Below are positions 54,284-64,000 of a stretch of 64,000 nucleotides of DNA, one piece after another (within the stretch, counting starts at the first letter, position 1; each line of letters opens with the position of its first letter). Both the position numbers and the translations under genes were made by a program. Below the pieces are notes generated by a model. The model did not search any database, was not told where the DNA came from, and saw nothing but the letters and a program-made list of their open reading frames with translations. The stretch spans positions 124,001-188,000 of the forward strand of contig JACVVK020000466.1 in the NCBI GenBank assembly GCA_018292915.2, in the 5' to 3' direction. This DNA is from Batillaria attramentaria (taxonomy: Eukaryota; Mollusca; Gastropoda; Batillariidae).

Positions 54284-54383
54284 GCGTATTGTTGTTTTAA
54301 AACCCCGTTTGAAATGCAAAGCTTCCAACAAAAAGCTTTCCGAATGTGAAAAAATATTAAAGAGCCGACCGCGCAAGCACAGA

Positions 54384-55132
54384 TGTAGCCGAGTGGTTTG
54401 GACCCTCTCGCCCACTACCCTAGGTTCTCCGGCCAGCTGTGTGCCGCCGGCATTGTTCGCCTGTAGGCTACCGCACGCGTGCAGCGTTGCGGATCCACGA
54501 TAGCCACGTGTCAGTTAGTTGTGTTTGTTTGTGTCCATTTAGTGCTAAATATCTCCACAGTCAATTAGCCTAACGTTATCATTTAAACTATAGTAGTTTC
54601 GGAAGAGTTTGTATTTTTTAGTTATGTTTTGTTTTTAGCGCTGTTTTGTAGTTTAACGGGTGTATTTTGCCATTTTCACCACTTTTCGAATGCGTGGTCC
54701 CAGCCTTTACGCTCTTAAATCGGCGATAGGAAATTCTCTGTACTTTGATAATGTGCCAAACTTATGCCATCTTAAAGTACTTTTCACGCTCTTTTGAATG
54801 CAGTTTGTTTGAAGTTTGTAGCTGTTGTATTACGCCCGCTATTGTTAGTTTTCTGTGTGTAAACAAACACAGATTTCGCTGCTACCCGAGCATCTAGCCC
54901 TTGTTTCTGCTGCGAGCGGCCGTTGCTTTCTTTGCGGCTCGCGCTGGGCGCATAAGTAGCCGCGAGCTACGCCTCACTGGACAGTCGCCAGCCAGCCCTG
55001 CCGCGAGTCACTGCACGGATTGTCGCTCCCCGCTCTGCCATTTGTTGCTGTTTTCCTGTTGCAATAAAACTCATGTCATAGCGACCGCTGTGTTTGCCTC
55101 CCTGCCTGCCTGATTCACTCAACACCATCACA
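54384..55132 (+). mobile_element. Long terminal repeat, plus orientation
   Basis: About 749 bp, starting TGTAGCC and ending CATCACA, with an AATAAA signal at 55063-55068. It matches 61403-62152 in the opposite orientation. A primer-binding-site-like TGGCGCTGCGAGCAGGATC begins at 55138, six bases downstream, as expected of a 5' LTR. Confidence 0.75.
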
Positions 55133-55208
55133 AAAACTGGCGCTGCGAGCAGGATCAAGGGAGCCGACAACTTACAGGAAACAGAGCAGCGGGGACGTCT
55201 TGGCGGCC

Positions 55209-55577
55209 ATGGCACCACCAGCAGTTACGTGTCAGGACCACGAGGCCCTGAAGCTGCAGCTCTCTGCGATGTCGGCAGAGATTGGGCAGCTTCGCCTCAC
55301 TGTGGCTGCCCTCTCCGCCAAGCTGGGAGAGCCCCGGGAGCAGCCAGCTGCAGTCAAGACCAGCAAGCAGCCCAAGGCAGGAGCCCGGTGCTACTGGTGT
55401 GACCAGGCCGGGCACTTTGAGCGTGCGTGCCCGGCGAAGGAGAGCTACCGGAGGAGGAAGAGGCCTCGGCGACGCCGTCGCCAACGTAAGGCCGGGCAGC
55501 ACCGACAGGCCCCTCCATCGGTACCGCCCACAGCAGACAGCGCACCAGCAGAGGCGGCACCAGGAAAGCCCAGCTGA
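55209..55577 (+). pseudogene. Retroelement gag fragment with CCHC zinc knuckle
   Basis: The ATG at 55209 opens a frame of about 122 codons with a Leu-rich coiled segment (LKLQLSAMSAEIGQLRL), then CYWCDQAGHFERAC, a perfect C-x2-C-x4-H-x4-C nucleic-acid-binding knuckle, then an Arg-rich tail and TGA. It lies just after the LTR and primer-binding site. It is much shorter than usual gag proteins, and no protease, reverse transcriptase or integrase follows, so this is a remnant or a non-autonomous element. Confidence 0.7.
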
Positions 55578-55849
55578 CCCCGTTGTCAGTCGTCAGGCAT
55601 CGGGGGGTGGCTGTTTTGGGCGGCCATCGAGGCGAAAGGGCCAGGAAACGACTGTGGTAGCCGACCTGGAATGGGACCACGAACCGCAGGTCCTGAGCTT
55701 CCTGCCCTTAGTCCCATCTGCTGCTCCAGTCGACCTTGCACCTATCCCGGCTCCAGTACCGGCAGCTACCGTCACAGAACCACAGGCTGTACCTGCAGCT
55801 GACACTGCTACCCCCGGCCTAGTCCGGGTAACCCATGAGTGATCGGGGA

Positions 55850-58800
55850 AGTCACATCCTGGGTCAGGGATCCAAGCGAAGAAACTTTTTGGTGGCTACA
55901 TTTTTTTCGTGGTGGCTATGGCACAGGAAAACGTCAGGCTAATATAAGAAAACTGACAGCGTACCTAAGCTGTACGATGATGTTTACTAGCTGAACTTGA
56001 TTGAAATATTCACGGCTTCAACCGGCCGTCTGCGGAAGTTAGAATGGGATCCCTTATGCACAGCGAAAACTAAAGGGAATGAACTCATTGTTATTTCAGA
56101 GTTATCTTCCATGTTTTAATTATCTCCCGTGTGCCCCCACACCAATCCGCGCGCACTTTCCTGCGACATTTTTCACGAAAGGATACTAACACGGATACTT
56201 CCTCAATCAGTCTCAATCCGCGTTGTGATTTCTTCGTCGTGGTTGAAGGTAAGCAGTGTGTTTGAGTGTACTGTATTTGTACGTCCATTTTCCCCCTTTA
56301 TTTCAAAACAACATGATCTCTGTCAGTTTAGACAGAGATTGTCGTCTGTGTCCGACAAGGAAGCGTGTGAGCCGACAACTGAGCAAAGTAACGTCGCGTC
56401 ACTGATACCTTTGTCTTAGCAGCCGACTATTTTAGGACACTGACTAGAGTGGTTTTAGACCTTTATATGCTAGAACTGAAAAGCCTGCTTCAAGTTTCAA
56501 AGAACGCCTTTACGGATACATGTCTGCAGTTACTAAATTGTACAGACCAGGCAGGAACCAGATCTATCTATTATCTTGAAATGTTCGCACTCGATCACTC
56601 ATACCAGTAACATACTGCTCCCGGATTGTACTTCACAATGTCGCTGGTGGCGTTTGTATAACTCAGAATTACTGCATATCTTGTCTATTGCTTCCTCAGC
56701 AACCGTGTAGAACACGTCAGCGACTTTGGCAGGCAAGATTCAATTTTCTCAAAATATGACGTTAGCGAAATATTCAGTGGTTTACTGACCTGGGATATTC
56801 TGAATAGTTTCGCAAAGTCGAAGGACGCGGTCTCGCTCCTCACATCAAACAGCAATATTTATCTACTAGTGGTTTTAAGTTTCTATAAATGTTCGGTGTG
56901 AAAATCTACTTTAGATTTTCGTATCAACAAGATGGCGGCGCGATCATTACGTAATGGGGATAATCGTGGAATTTTGTTCAATATTCAGGGGAATGGTGCA
57001 GAAAAGTGAAGATTAGAGTGTGGCAAGATTCGTAGATTTGGACGGCGGTTTTCCTGATTCCTTCGGGCATGTAGAAGAATTGGAAGAAAATGACTCTGAT
57101 GATGGGAAGGAGGAGGTGATCAATCTACACTAATCAGTCGAGTTCCGGTGGGTGTGGAAGATGTGTACTGTGAAGGGAGTCCAGGAAAGTTGGAGAGGGA
57201 TGAGTAGAGGCAGTACTGGGAGGCAACGGAGTAAAACTGGAGGGAGTGCTACATTAGAATCTAACTATCACAGCAGTTTTAATAATCACATGTATACACA
57301 GACAGTATCCATTCTACGAAGGTGAGCATGGTCCTACTGTGTTTTCCCCCTGCTGACTGTGACATGATAGACACTTGGGATATTCTTTTTCCCTGGACTT
57401 TGTCATGTTATTGCAGAGCACTGAACAAACCAGTATGCTAGACAGATAGGTGTGCATTGGTGCAGCAGGAAGTGTGTGTGTGTGTTGTGGGGGGGGGGGG
57501 GACTGAAAAGCAGGGCACACTGTGCATTTTGCTGTGGCATTGGTCTGTACATAGGTATTCAAGTATGATCTCAGGCAGTGTACAGATAGATCTCATGTCA
57601 GACTCACCAGCAGCTATTTCAGTAAGCCTGCAGTACAAGTCAACTGTATACCAAAGTGTTTTGTGTGTGTTTGAACAGTCTATGAAGTACATGTATCATG
57701 CAAGATCAGTACAAATGAGGACTGAAGAGAAACCATGCACACCATCACAAAATTTTTTTCATTTTTTATAATTTTTTTTTTTTAACAGATCTGTGGGGTG
57801 TGTGTGTGTGTGTGTGTGTGTTACAACATCACTTTGATCTGCATGTATGCATTTATTCAGGCCCAGCTCCTGCTCAAAACAACCAGCTCCTGCAAATATG
57901 TTTACAAATGTGTCATCATCTGATATCATGTTCAACATGGCGATTATTCAAGTCAACACCAAGTGGTAAGTTTAGTTAGGTCCACTTTTGCTTTTTTGTT
58001 TTAATGTTAAAGTTAGCAACAAGCGTACCAGACAACCTCTATTGTGTCGAATCCATGTACATGTACTACAAACTAAGAGCAAAGATTACATATTCTTAAA
58101 CTGGCCTAAGTCTGTGTTTAACCGATATGAAATCCCCTCAGAAAGCAATCGCCAGTGATATCCTTGCCTACCATGGGATTTAAACCTGCTGCAGGATCTA
58201 CAGACTGGGCATCTTGGACACTAAAATTCCCTCATTAAAATTATCTTTTGTTACCATAATGGTGATGTCAAAGCCGGTTGTCATAGGACAAGACCTTTTC
58301 CAGTATTGACACTAGTGAAATTCAGTCCCAAAATTCCCTCATCTAATCGGACACTTGACACTAAATTCAAACTGCCATACCCCCCCGCCCCCACCTTTTT
58401 GAAAATAAATTTAGTACTAAAACTCAGTTTGAAATGTTTGTAGGTGTGCTGGTTGGTTGTATGTTTGTTTGTACTGCTACATTTTCATTTTGAAGGTTAT
58501 AACACTGAAGCAAAGTAGACACAATATAGTGTGAATCTGACTTGGCTAGGGCTGAAGGAACAGTGAGAATCTAAAGAATATATTTCAGGTATACATTTTC
58601 TGTTATCTGTAGTTTGCTAGTTGTCCAAGCACTTGTTTCACTGTTGTAACATTTGAAAGAAATGGTATTTAGTTTTGTTTTTGTTTTTACCATGACACAT
58701 TACTGTATGGTCAGTCCTAAATCTGATCAGTTTCCATGTGCTGTCATGTTTCCAGCCTGAATGGTAAACTTTGTCCCCTGGCCAAAATGTTTGTGTTGTA

Positions 58801-58949
58801 ACTGATCAACATGTGTCTAGAAATAAATGTACAAAAGGAAACGTTTGATAATTTGATAATGTGTGACCTTCCAAGTGATGTCCTAATCACAAGGCTGATA
58901 AATTTCAACATACACTACCTGAACATTAAGTCTTTCGATGTTTCTCATT

Positions 58950-58989
<40 letters not shown>

Positions 58990-60480
58990 ATTAAACAGTA
59001 CAAGTAATACTAAAATATAAATAAATACGGTTGGTGTGCCCATGTATGCATTTTTGTTTGCAGTACAACAGACCTAGTTGTATATGAATTAAAATATACA
59101 ATGTGTACTATCTGCCAAACATTAAAAAAAAGTCTTAAATGAAATCGGACAACCTTCGCCCGTCAGGAATCTGATGTCTGACCATTCGCTGTGTCTGGTC
59201 TGACCAACTCAAAGGACAACCAAAAGCCTAATTTACAAAGATCCTCATCCACTCACCAAGCATGTTTCGACTGTCTTATCAGCAGTCCCAAGCACAGACA
59301 TGAATGCTTTTTAGAAACATACAACAACAGAGGGAAAACCAAAGATCATCAATACAATTCTATTGATCATCTTCAGCAAACTGGATCATTTCGCTCCAAA
59401 GGAAAAAACATTTGAAAACAAGTGCCCACATACAAACGTGATGCGCATGGTGCCATTGACGTCAAGAGTCTGACAATGCGAAGTGGCAACATTTTCAGTT
59501 TGAACCATGTTGCTGTTTTCCCCGCTCGCTGCCAAACATGTAATGCTCTTGGTACATTACAGGGACAAACAACAAAGATGAGAGTCTTGATTTGTATAGG
59601 ATGGACTTAAATCATCTGTTCAGATTCAACGTTTTCCATTATTAATTACTGTTTTGCGTTTGATTATGCATGCTAGTTTACACCGACCTTGTCCCTGGAA
59701 AGCAAAACTGCACGTACAATTTAACACACTGGATTATGTGACGGTGATTTTGTAAAGTTTAAAAAGTACAGCAGCTGTGTAATAGTGCCTGCCGTATTTT
59801 ACGCTCCGCCCCCTTTTTTCCTTTTATTCTTTCTCCTCACTACCATCCTTCCACGTGAATATGCTTGTCGGCTCACAATCTAGATCTAGAGAGACATAAG
59901 TGACATAAACTGACACTCACACATCAGTGATCACATCAAATCAGTGGTAATCAGAAATTTTGTTCAGTCATCAAAGAAAAATCTCGTGTGTTTGTGTAGA
60001 TCTTTCTGCTATGCGGTTGGGAGGAATCAGCATGCCGGCCTGTCAGATTCGAGGGATCTTGAACTGACTTACGTTTTAGTTGAAAGATCTTTTAAGAAAA
60101 GCTTGTAGAAAGCAGTACAGGACCTGTGAGATTTTTCAGCCAACTGTTTTTGAGACTGACAAATAGATATTACACCAATTCCTGTTATTCTGTCAGCTTT
60201 TGTCTGATCTGCCCACCTTTAGAAATCTCCGACTTTTCCCGCGGTTTTCTATTCAGGCACGCATGCGCCGACACCTTGCAAATGGCTGCCAAGCAGACGA
60301 ACCTCAGCTCGCAGTGTTAGAGTTGGGCATTTTCCACTCAGACAATCATGCACGGTAGCTTGTAAGGCCAAAGTGTATATTTTCATGGAGCGTTATTCAG
60401 CGTCACTTGTATCCTATCATTATTTAAATATTGGTCCAGCCACCACAGAGATATTAATGTGTTAAATTTTTTCCTACGCG
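55850..60480. other. Long stretch without recognised gene, inside the inverted LTR pair
   Basis: Low in recognisable repeats compared with the rest of the window. It holds only short (TG)n tracts (57803, 58950) and short frames. A small frame around 57020-57130 reads FVDLDGGFPDSFGHVEELEE and an acidic end before TAA, which could be an exon or chance. No retroviral pol domain was recognised in any frame. Confidence 0.45.
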
Positions 60481-60516
60481 AAGAGCCATGACCCTCGATT
60501 ACAGGAGAGGGAAACC

Positions 60517-60876
60517 ATGACTACCCCCGGCACTGCGTGTGAAATCCAGCAAGTCCTCTATCGCCTGCGCCCGCAGTCGTTCTACTGGGGGCAAGACCAA
60601 CTGCATACCAGTGAAGCCTGTCCGTTCAGTGACTGTGAAACCCGTTGTGACTTCGCCTGTGAATGTGAACTCTGTGGTCAAATCCGTTGCGCCGAGATCA
60701 AAGAGACCCGAGACTGTGCGTGTGAAGCGCCCTACACAGCCTGCACAGCAGAAGGTGATGTGGCGACCCTGAGACTGTGTATTGTGTTACAAGTGTGCTA
60801 CCAGTTTCGTTCTGTGCGATGGACGGTTGAGAAGAGTGAACTGATCTTTGTTTTGATATCTGTGTGTTCATTTTAG
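60517..60876 (+). other. Uncharacterised Cys-rich open frame
   Basis: A 119-codon frame from the ATG at 60517, rich in cysteine (CETRCDFACECELCGQIRC) and ending in TAG. An overlapping frame (60539-60772) is Lys/Val-rich instead. The sequence GGGAAACCATGACTA next to it resembles GGGAGACCATGACTA at 3464. I do not recognise the protein; it may be a retroelement remnant. Confidence 0.25.
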
Positions 60877-61402
60877 TTTGTGGTGGCAACTTTTAGTTGC
60901 TGGTTTGTTTGGGTCATTGTGTTTGACTGAGTAGTGTAACTGTGTTACTGTTAGTGTCAGTATTGATGTGCTCATGTTGTATTTTCATGGTTTGCGGCTT
61001 GTGACATCCGAGTGACTGGGGCTAGTTTCATAATTATATCTAATGCTATCCTTATGTAAATTTTCAGTGAAGTTTCTTGCGGACGAGTCTTGGTGTTTAG
61101 TCACCTCTGTGGAATTTTTGTAGGTAATGGACTGTTGGAGTATTTGGACTGTTTGACACATGTTGTGCTATGTTAGTTATGTTGGCTTGATCGTGGTAAC
61201 TCTTTGTGGTTGACTTGTTTTGAGCATTGTGTTATACTGGTTAGATTCATGATGGGTAAATACCCGGTTTCTATCAGTTTTGCTAGATGCAACCTTGCTT
61301 AGTAACAGTGTTGTAAAACTGGCTGTGATTGTTTGTAATGCGAGAGAACAGGGTTTTGTACTGGTTTATTTTCGATGTGGTGCCACATGTTAGTTGGCTC
61401 TT

Positions 61403-62152
61403 TGTGATGGTGTTGAGTGAATCAGGCAGGCAGGGAGACCAAACACAGCGGTCGCTATGACATGAGTTTTATTACAACAAGAAAACAGCAACAAATGGCA
61501 GAGCGCGCGGGAGCGACAATCCGTGCAGTGACTCGCGGCAGGGCTGGCTGGCGACTGTGTAGTGAGGCGTAGCTCGCGGCTACTTATGCGCCTAGCGCGA
61601 GCCGCAAAGAAAGCAACGGCCGCTCGCAGCAGAAACAAGGGCTAGATGCTCGGGTAGCAGCGAAATCTGTTTTGTTTACACACAGAAAACTAACAATAGC
61701 GGGCGTAATACAACAGCTACAAACTTCAAAAACTGCATTCAAAAGAGCGTGAAAAGTACTTTAAGATGGCATACGTTTGGCACATTATCAAAGTACAGAG
61801 AATTTCCTATCGCCGATTTAAGAGCGTAAAGGCTGGGACCACGCATTCGAAAAGTGGTGAAAATGGCAAAATACACCCGTTAAACTACAAAACAGCGCTA
61901 AAAACAAAACATAACTAAAAAGTACAAACTCTTCCGAAACTACTATAGTTTAAATGATAACGTTAGGCTAATTGACTGTGGAGATATTTAGCACTAAATG
62001 GACACAAACAAACACAACTAACTGACACGTGGCTATCGTGGATCCGCAACGCTGCACGCGTGCGGTAGCCTACAGGCGAACAAAGCCGGCGGCACACAGC
62101 TGGCCGGAGAACCTAGGGTAGTGGGCGAGAGGGTCCAAACCACTCGGCTACA
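61403..62152 (-). mobile_element. Long terminal repeat, minus orientation
   Basis: Reverse-complement copy of 54384-55132. The sequence inside it lacks the primer-binding site, and the two flanks (ggctctt and cagtca) show no target-site duplication, so it is neither a normal 3' LTR nor an ordinary solo LTR. Confidence 0.75.
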
Positions 62153-62155
62153 CAG

Positions 62156-62285
62156 TCACAGTTGCAGAGTTCACAAAGTGTCCAGAAATAGCGAAAAAAC
62201 CGTGCGGAAAATCTGGAAGTGGGGGCAGTTTTTCGGCACGGTTTTGTCGCTTTTTCTGGACACTGTGTGAACTCTGCAACTGTGA
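62156..62285. mobile_element. Near-perfect 130-bp hairpin
   Basis: Arms of 50 bases (62156-62205, TCACAGTTGCAGAGTTCACA start; 62236-62285) differ at three positions, with a 30-base loop. It abuts the outer end of the inverted LTR at 62152 and shares its inner repeat with the MITE at 17219-17652. Confidence 0.7.
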
Positions 62286-62520
62286 CAGAGGTGACTGAGC
62301 TTGCACGGTCGACTCTGTAAATTTTTTTCACACTTCGGAAAGCTTTTTGCGCGGCGTTAAGCCCTAAATAACTAACTAACTAACTCGGAAAGCTTTTTTT
62401 TTTTTTTGGGGGGGGGGGGGGAGCTTAGATCTTTAAAGTGCACACTTGATATCGTGCGTGCATGTGTACACGACTGCGAGACAGGCACCTTGAACGAGTC
62501 TGCACGTATTTTTGACTCGG

Positions 62521-62609
62521 TTATGACAGGACAAATCCCACCACAACGGCCATCGACAAAACCGCGGAAACAGCAGCAGGAAGACTTGCTTGTCTGGCAC
62601 CATTTGAAT
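62521..62609 (-). CDS. C-terminal exon with GPI-anchor-like tail
   Basis: Minus-strand acceptor CATGTGCAG, phase 1 as required by the exon at 62950-63291. It encodes DSNGARQASLPAAVSAVLSM and a further Val/Phe-rich run, ending LS then TAA. A small-residue site followed by a hydrophobic tail with no basic cytoplasmic end is the pattern of a GPI-attachment signal; a tail-less membrane helix is the alternative. The same frame and stop position are kept in the inverted copy at 29178-29263 despite a 3-base indel, which supports it being the real coding frame. Confidence 0.45.
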
Positions 62610-62882
62610 CTGCACATGACATCCCAACGTATCATTTTGTAGGAAAATTTCTCCTGTTTACATGTAGATTAAAGCAAAAAAAAAAAAAAAAAAAAATCCC
62701 AACAACAAACAAACCCTCAAAGCTCAAAGTACCCTTTTTAAACCAGTGGGTTTCCTATGCTATACGTTACAAGTCCTCCCATCCCACTCAACCACCCATC
62801 CACAAACACAAAATAACACAAAATAAATGAAGTCACGTCTTTTTTGTCGATTACAAAGAGCAGATTTACAAAAGACACAAGC

Positions 62883-62883
<1 letters not shown>

Positions 62884-62939
<56 letters not shown>
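62884..62939 (+). repeat. (TG)n in inverted Ig duplicate
   Basis: Counterpart of 28846-28917. Confidence 0.95.
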
Positions 62940-62940
<1 letters not shown>

Positions 62941-62949
62941 CCTACTCAC

Positions 62950-63291
62950 CATCTGAATTGATAAGCTGAAATTTCACGGTGCCAGAGCCGATTTCATTGG
63001 ACAAGGTGAGTGAATACTCAGCGTCCATTCCACTTCTTTTGTCTGTATCAACGTTGAACAAAACGACCGTGCATGCTGATATGTGACGATATCTCCCTCC
63101 CAGCTGCAGACACGATGCGTTCGTTATGTCAACCTTGACTTTAGCCTCGTCTCCAGCCATCCCTTCTTCGCCGATAAGGTTGAGCTCAAACCGATCAGGC
63201 GCAGGAAATGACGTCAAGTTAAACTCGAACGAGGCTTGCCCGTTCCTGAGGGTGACGCCAGGAAGGTATTCCTCATTGCTTCGTGGCTTGC
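62950..63291 (-). CDS. Ig-type domain exon of second, short Ig gene
   Basis: On the minus strand, acceptor ATTTTCCAG then GCAAGCCACG, ending GATG|GTGAGT. The protein has KPRSNEEYLPGV, ASFEFNLTSFPAP, an NASC cysteine, AEYSLTLSNEIGSG and VKFQLINS. This is the same Ig style as exons 4-5 of the gene at 2.8-9.6 kb, but in one uninterrupted exon. It is open throughout. Upstream exons would lie beyond the window end (above 63.3 kb) and none was seen before 64000. Confidence 0.6.
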
Positions 63292-63851
63292 CTGGAAAAT
63301 GTCGATTCGTATCATACTAACGACACGGACAAATTGACCAATGCATTGAAATACGTGATGGGTTTCCACGAGAGGGGGACTAACGGTGATTTTTTGGCTG
63401 ATAATAATGGAGTCACTGGCATCTCTGAAAAGTACAGAAAATAAGCTGTCCTTTGGTGTTACAGTTATTTCTGAAGCATGCAGAATGTGGCACTGAGCCA
63501 CGAAAGTGCAGCTAACGGTGATTTTGGTGCTGATCATACTGAAGTGATTCGCATCTCTGAAAAGTACAGATAATAAGCTTTCCTTTGGTATGAAAGTTAT
63601 TTCTGATGCGGCCCTGAGATATGCTTCTTGAAAACTTTCTGTTGAAAAGTGGCCATTTGAAGAAAATGTCTGGTAAAGCGTGGCAAGGGACTCATGCTGG
63701 TACAGCGTGGTTGTAATAAATGCTCAATTTTAACACGTCTGTAAGGTACATTCAGCCTTGAATCTTTTACAGTGGTTGTGTTAGTTGTTTAAGGGCCCGA
63801 AAATGCAAAAATCTAAAAAAAAAAATATCGCTAAAATTGCCGCGGCCCCCC

Positions 63852-64000
63852 TCGGGGAGCCGGGGTGGCCGAATGGTAGAGCGTTGGACTTCCAATGTTC
63901 GGGCCATGAGTTCGAATCCCAGCTGGGGCCAAATATTTGTGCTGGCTTTTTCATCGTTGCCCCGTCTTTGATATCACCTTTACGTGGTGGGAAAAGGACG
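63852..64000 (+). mobile_element. tRNA-Arg-like SINE, cut by window end
   Basis: Head with both promoter boxes and body up to GGGAAAAGGACG; the tail lies beyond the window. Confidence 0.83.

Larger units (their letters stand above)
53540..54330. repeat. Inverted duplicate of 29360-30555
   Basis: Reverse complement matches across the second-family SINE and about 400 further bases (GATAGGGTTCATTCTAATGT; TTGACCATAAGGCCAGTT). It is split by a SINE at 54145. Confidence 0.8.
62400..63790. repeat. Inverted duplicate of 28000-29350
   Basis: Carries the short Ig exons, the (CA)n after the donor, and an upstream tandem pair of about 130 bases containing GCTTCAGAAATAACT and TTTCAGAGATGC. Confidence 0.85.

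Noticed and set aside
55282..55842. 186-codon frame overlapping the gag fragment
   Set aside because: Different frame from the one carrying the zinc knuckle; GC-rich composition keeps it open and no motif is seen.

Overview
The window looks like animal nuclear DNA, most likely from a mollusc and probably a gastropod. Genes are split by GT/AG introns. The only long reading frames encode receptors of the GRL101 type known from snails, and most of the sequence is made of tRNA-derived SINEs, LINE remnants, MITEs, minisatellites and long (CA)n/(TC)n/(TA)n tracts. The species assignment is an inference from these traits. No bacterial-style operon, CRISPR array or intact host tRNA gene was seen.

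Host genes. (1) 2816-9643 (+) is an eight-exon gene for a predicted 507-residue secreted-then-anchored immunoglobulin-domain protein: signal peptide, Ig-type domains, one membrane helix and a basic, proline-containing tail. (2) 16803-24279 (+) and (3) 32916-42492 (+) are tandem five-exon genes for predicted 1351- and 1316-residue receptors. Each has a signal peptide, CUB-like domain, CUB domain, an LDLa-like segment, a C-type lectin domain split by an intron, four LDLa repeats, leucine-rich repeats and a rhodopsin-class 7TM domain. The exon phases match exactly between the two and both reading frames are intact. (4) The last two exons of a second Ig-type gene lie at 62521-63291 (-). They end in a hydrophobic tail that resembles a GPI-anchor signal. 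A broken, inverted copy lies at 28493-29263 (+).

Repeat landscape. At least sixteen copies of one tRNA-Arg-like SINE are scattered on both strands, many with 9-14 bp target-site duplications. Two other SINE families, LINE reverse-transcriptase remnants (0.2-0.9, 5.3-5.9, 6.6-7.1 and 11.2-13.1 kb), a dead mariner (15.0-16.7 kb), a TIR transposon nested in a LINE (11.8-12.8 kb) and several foldback MITEs are present. So are a 43-bp satellite (24.8-26.7 kb), 51-, 33- and 21-bp minisatellites, and a decayed multi-copy mobile gene with a PIN-like nuclease signature (47.8-49.9 kb). A pair of LTRs in opposite orientation with one gag zinc knuckle lies at 54.4-62.2 kb, and a type-I hammerhead ribozyme lies between two (TA)n tracts at 42.97-43.02 kb.

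How it fits together. The receptors and the Ig proteins are all predicted cell-surface molecules, and the tandem and inverted duplications suggest a locus that is expanding. Whether these proteins work together cannot be told from sequence alone. Exon boundaries are hand-derived from splice consensus, phase and comparison between paralogs.
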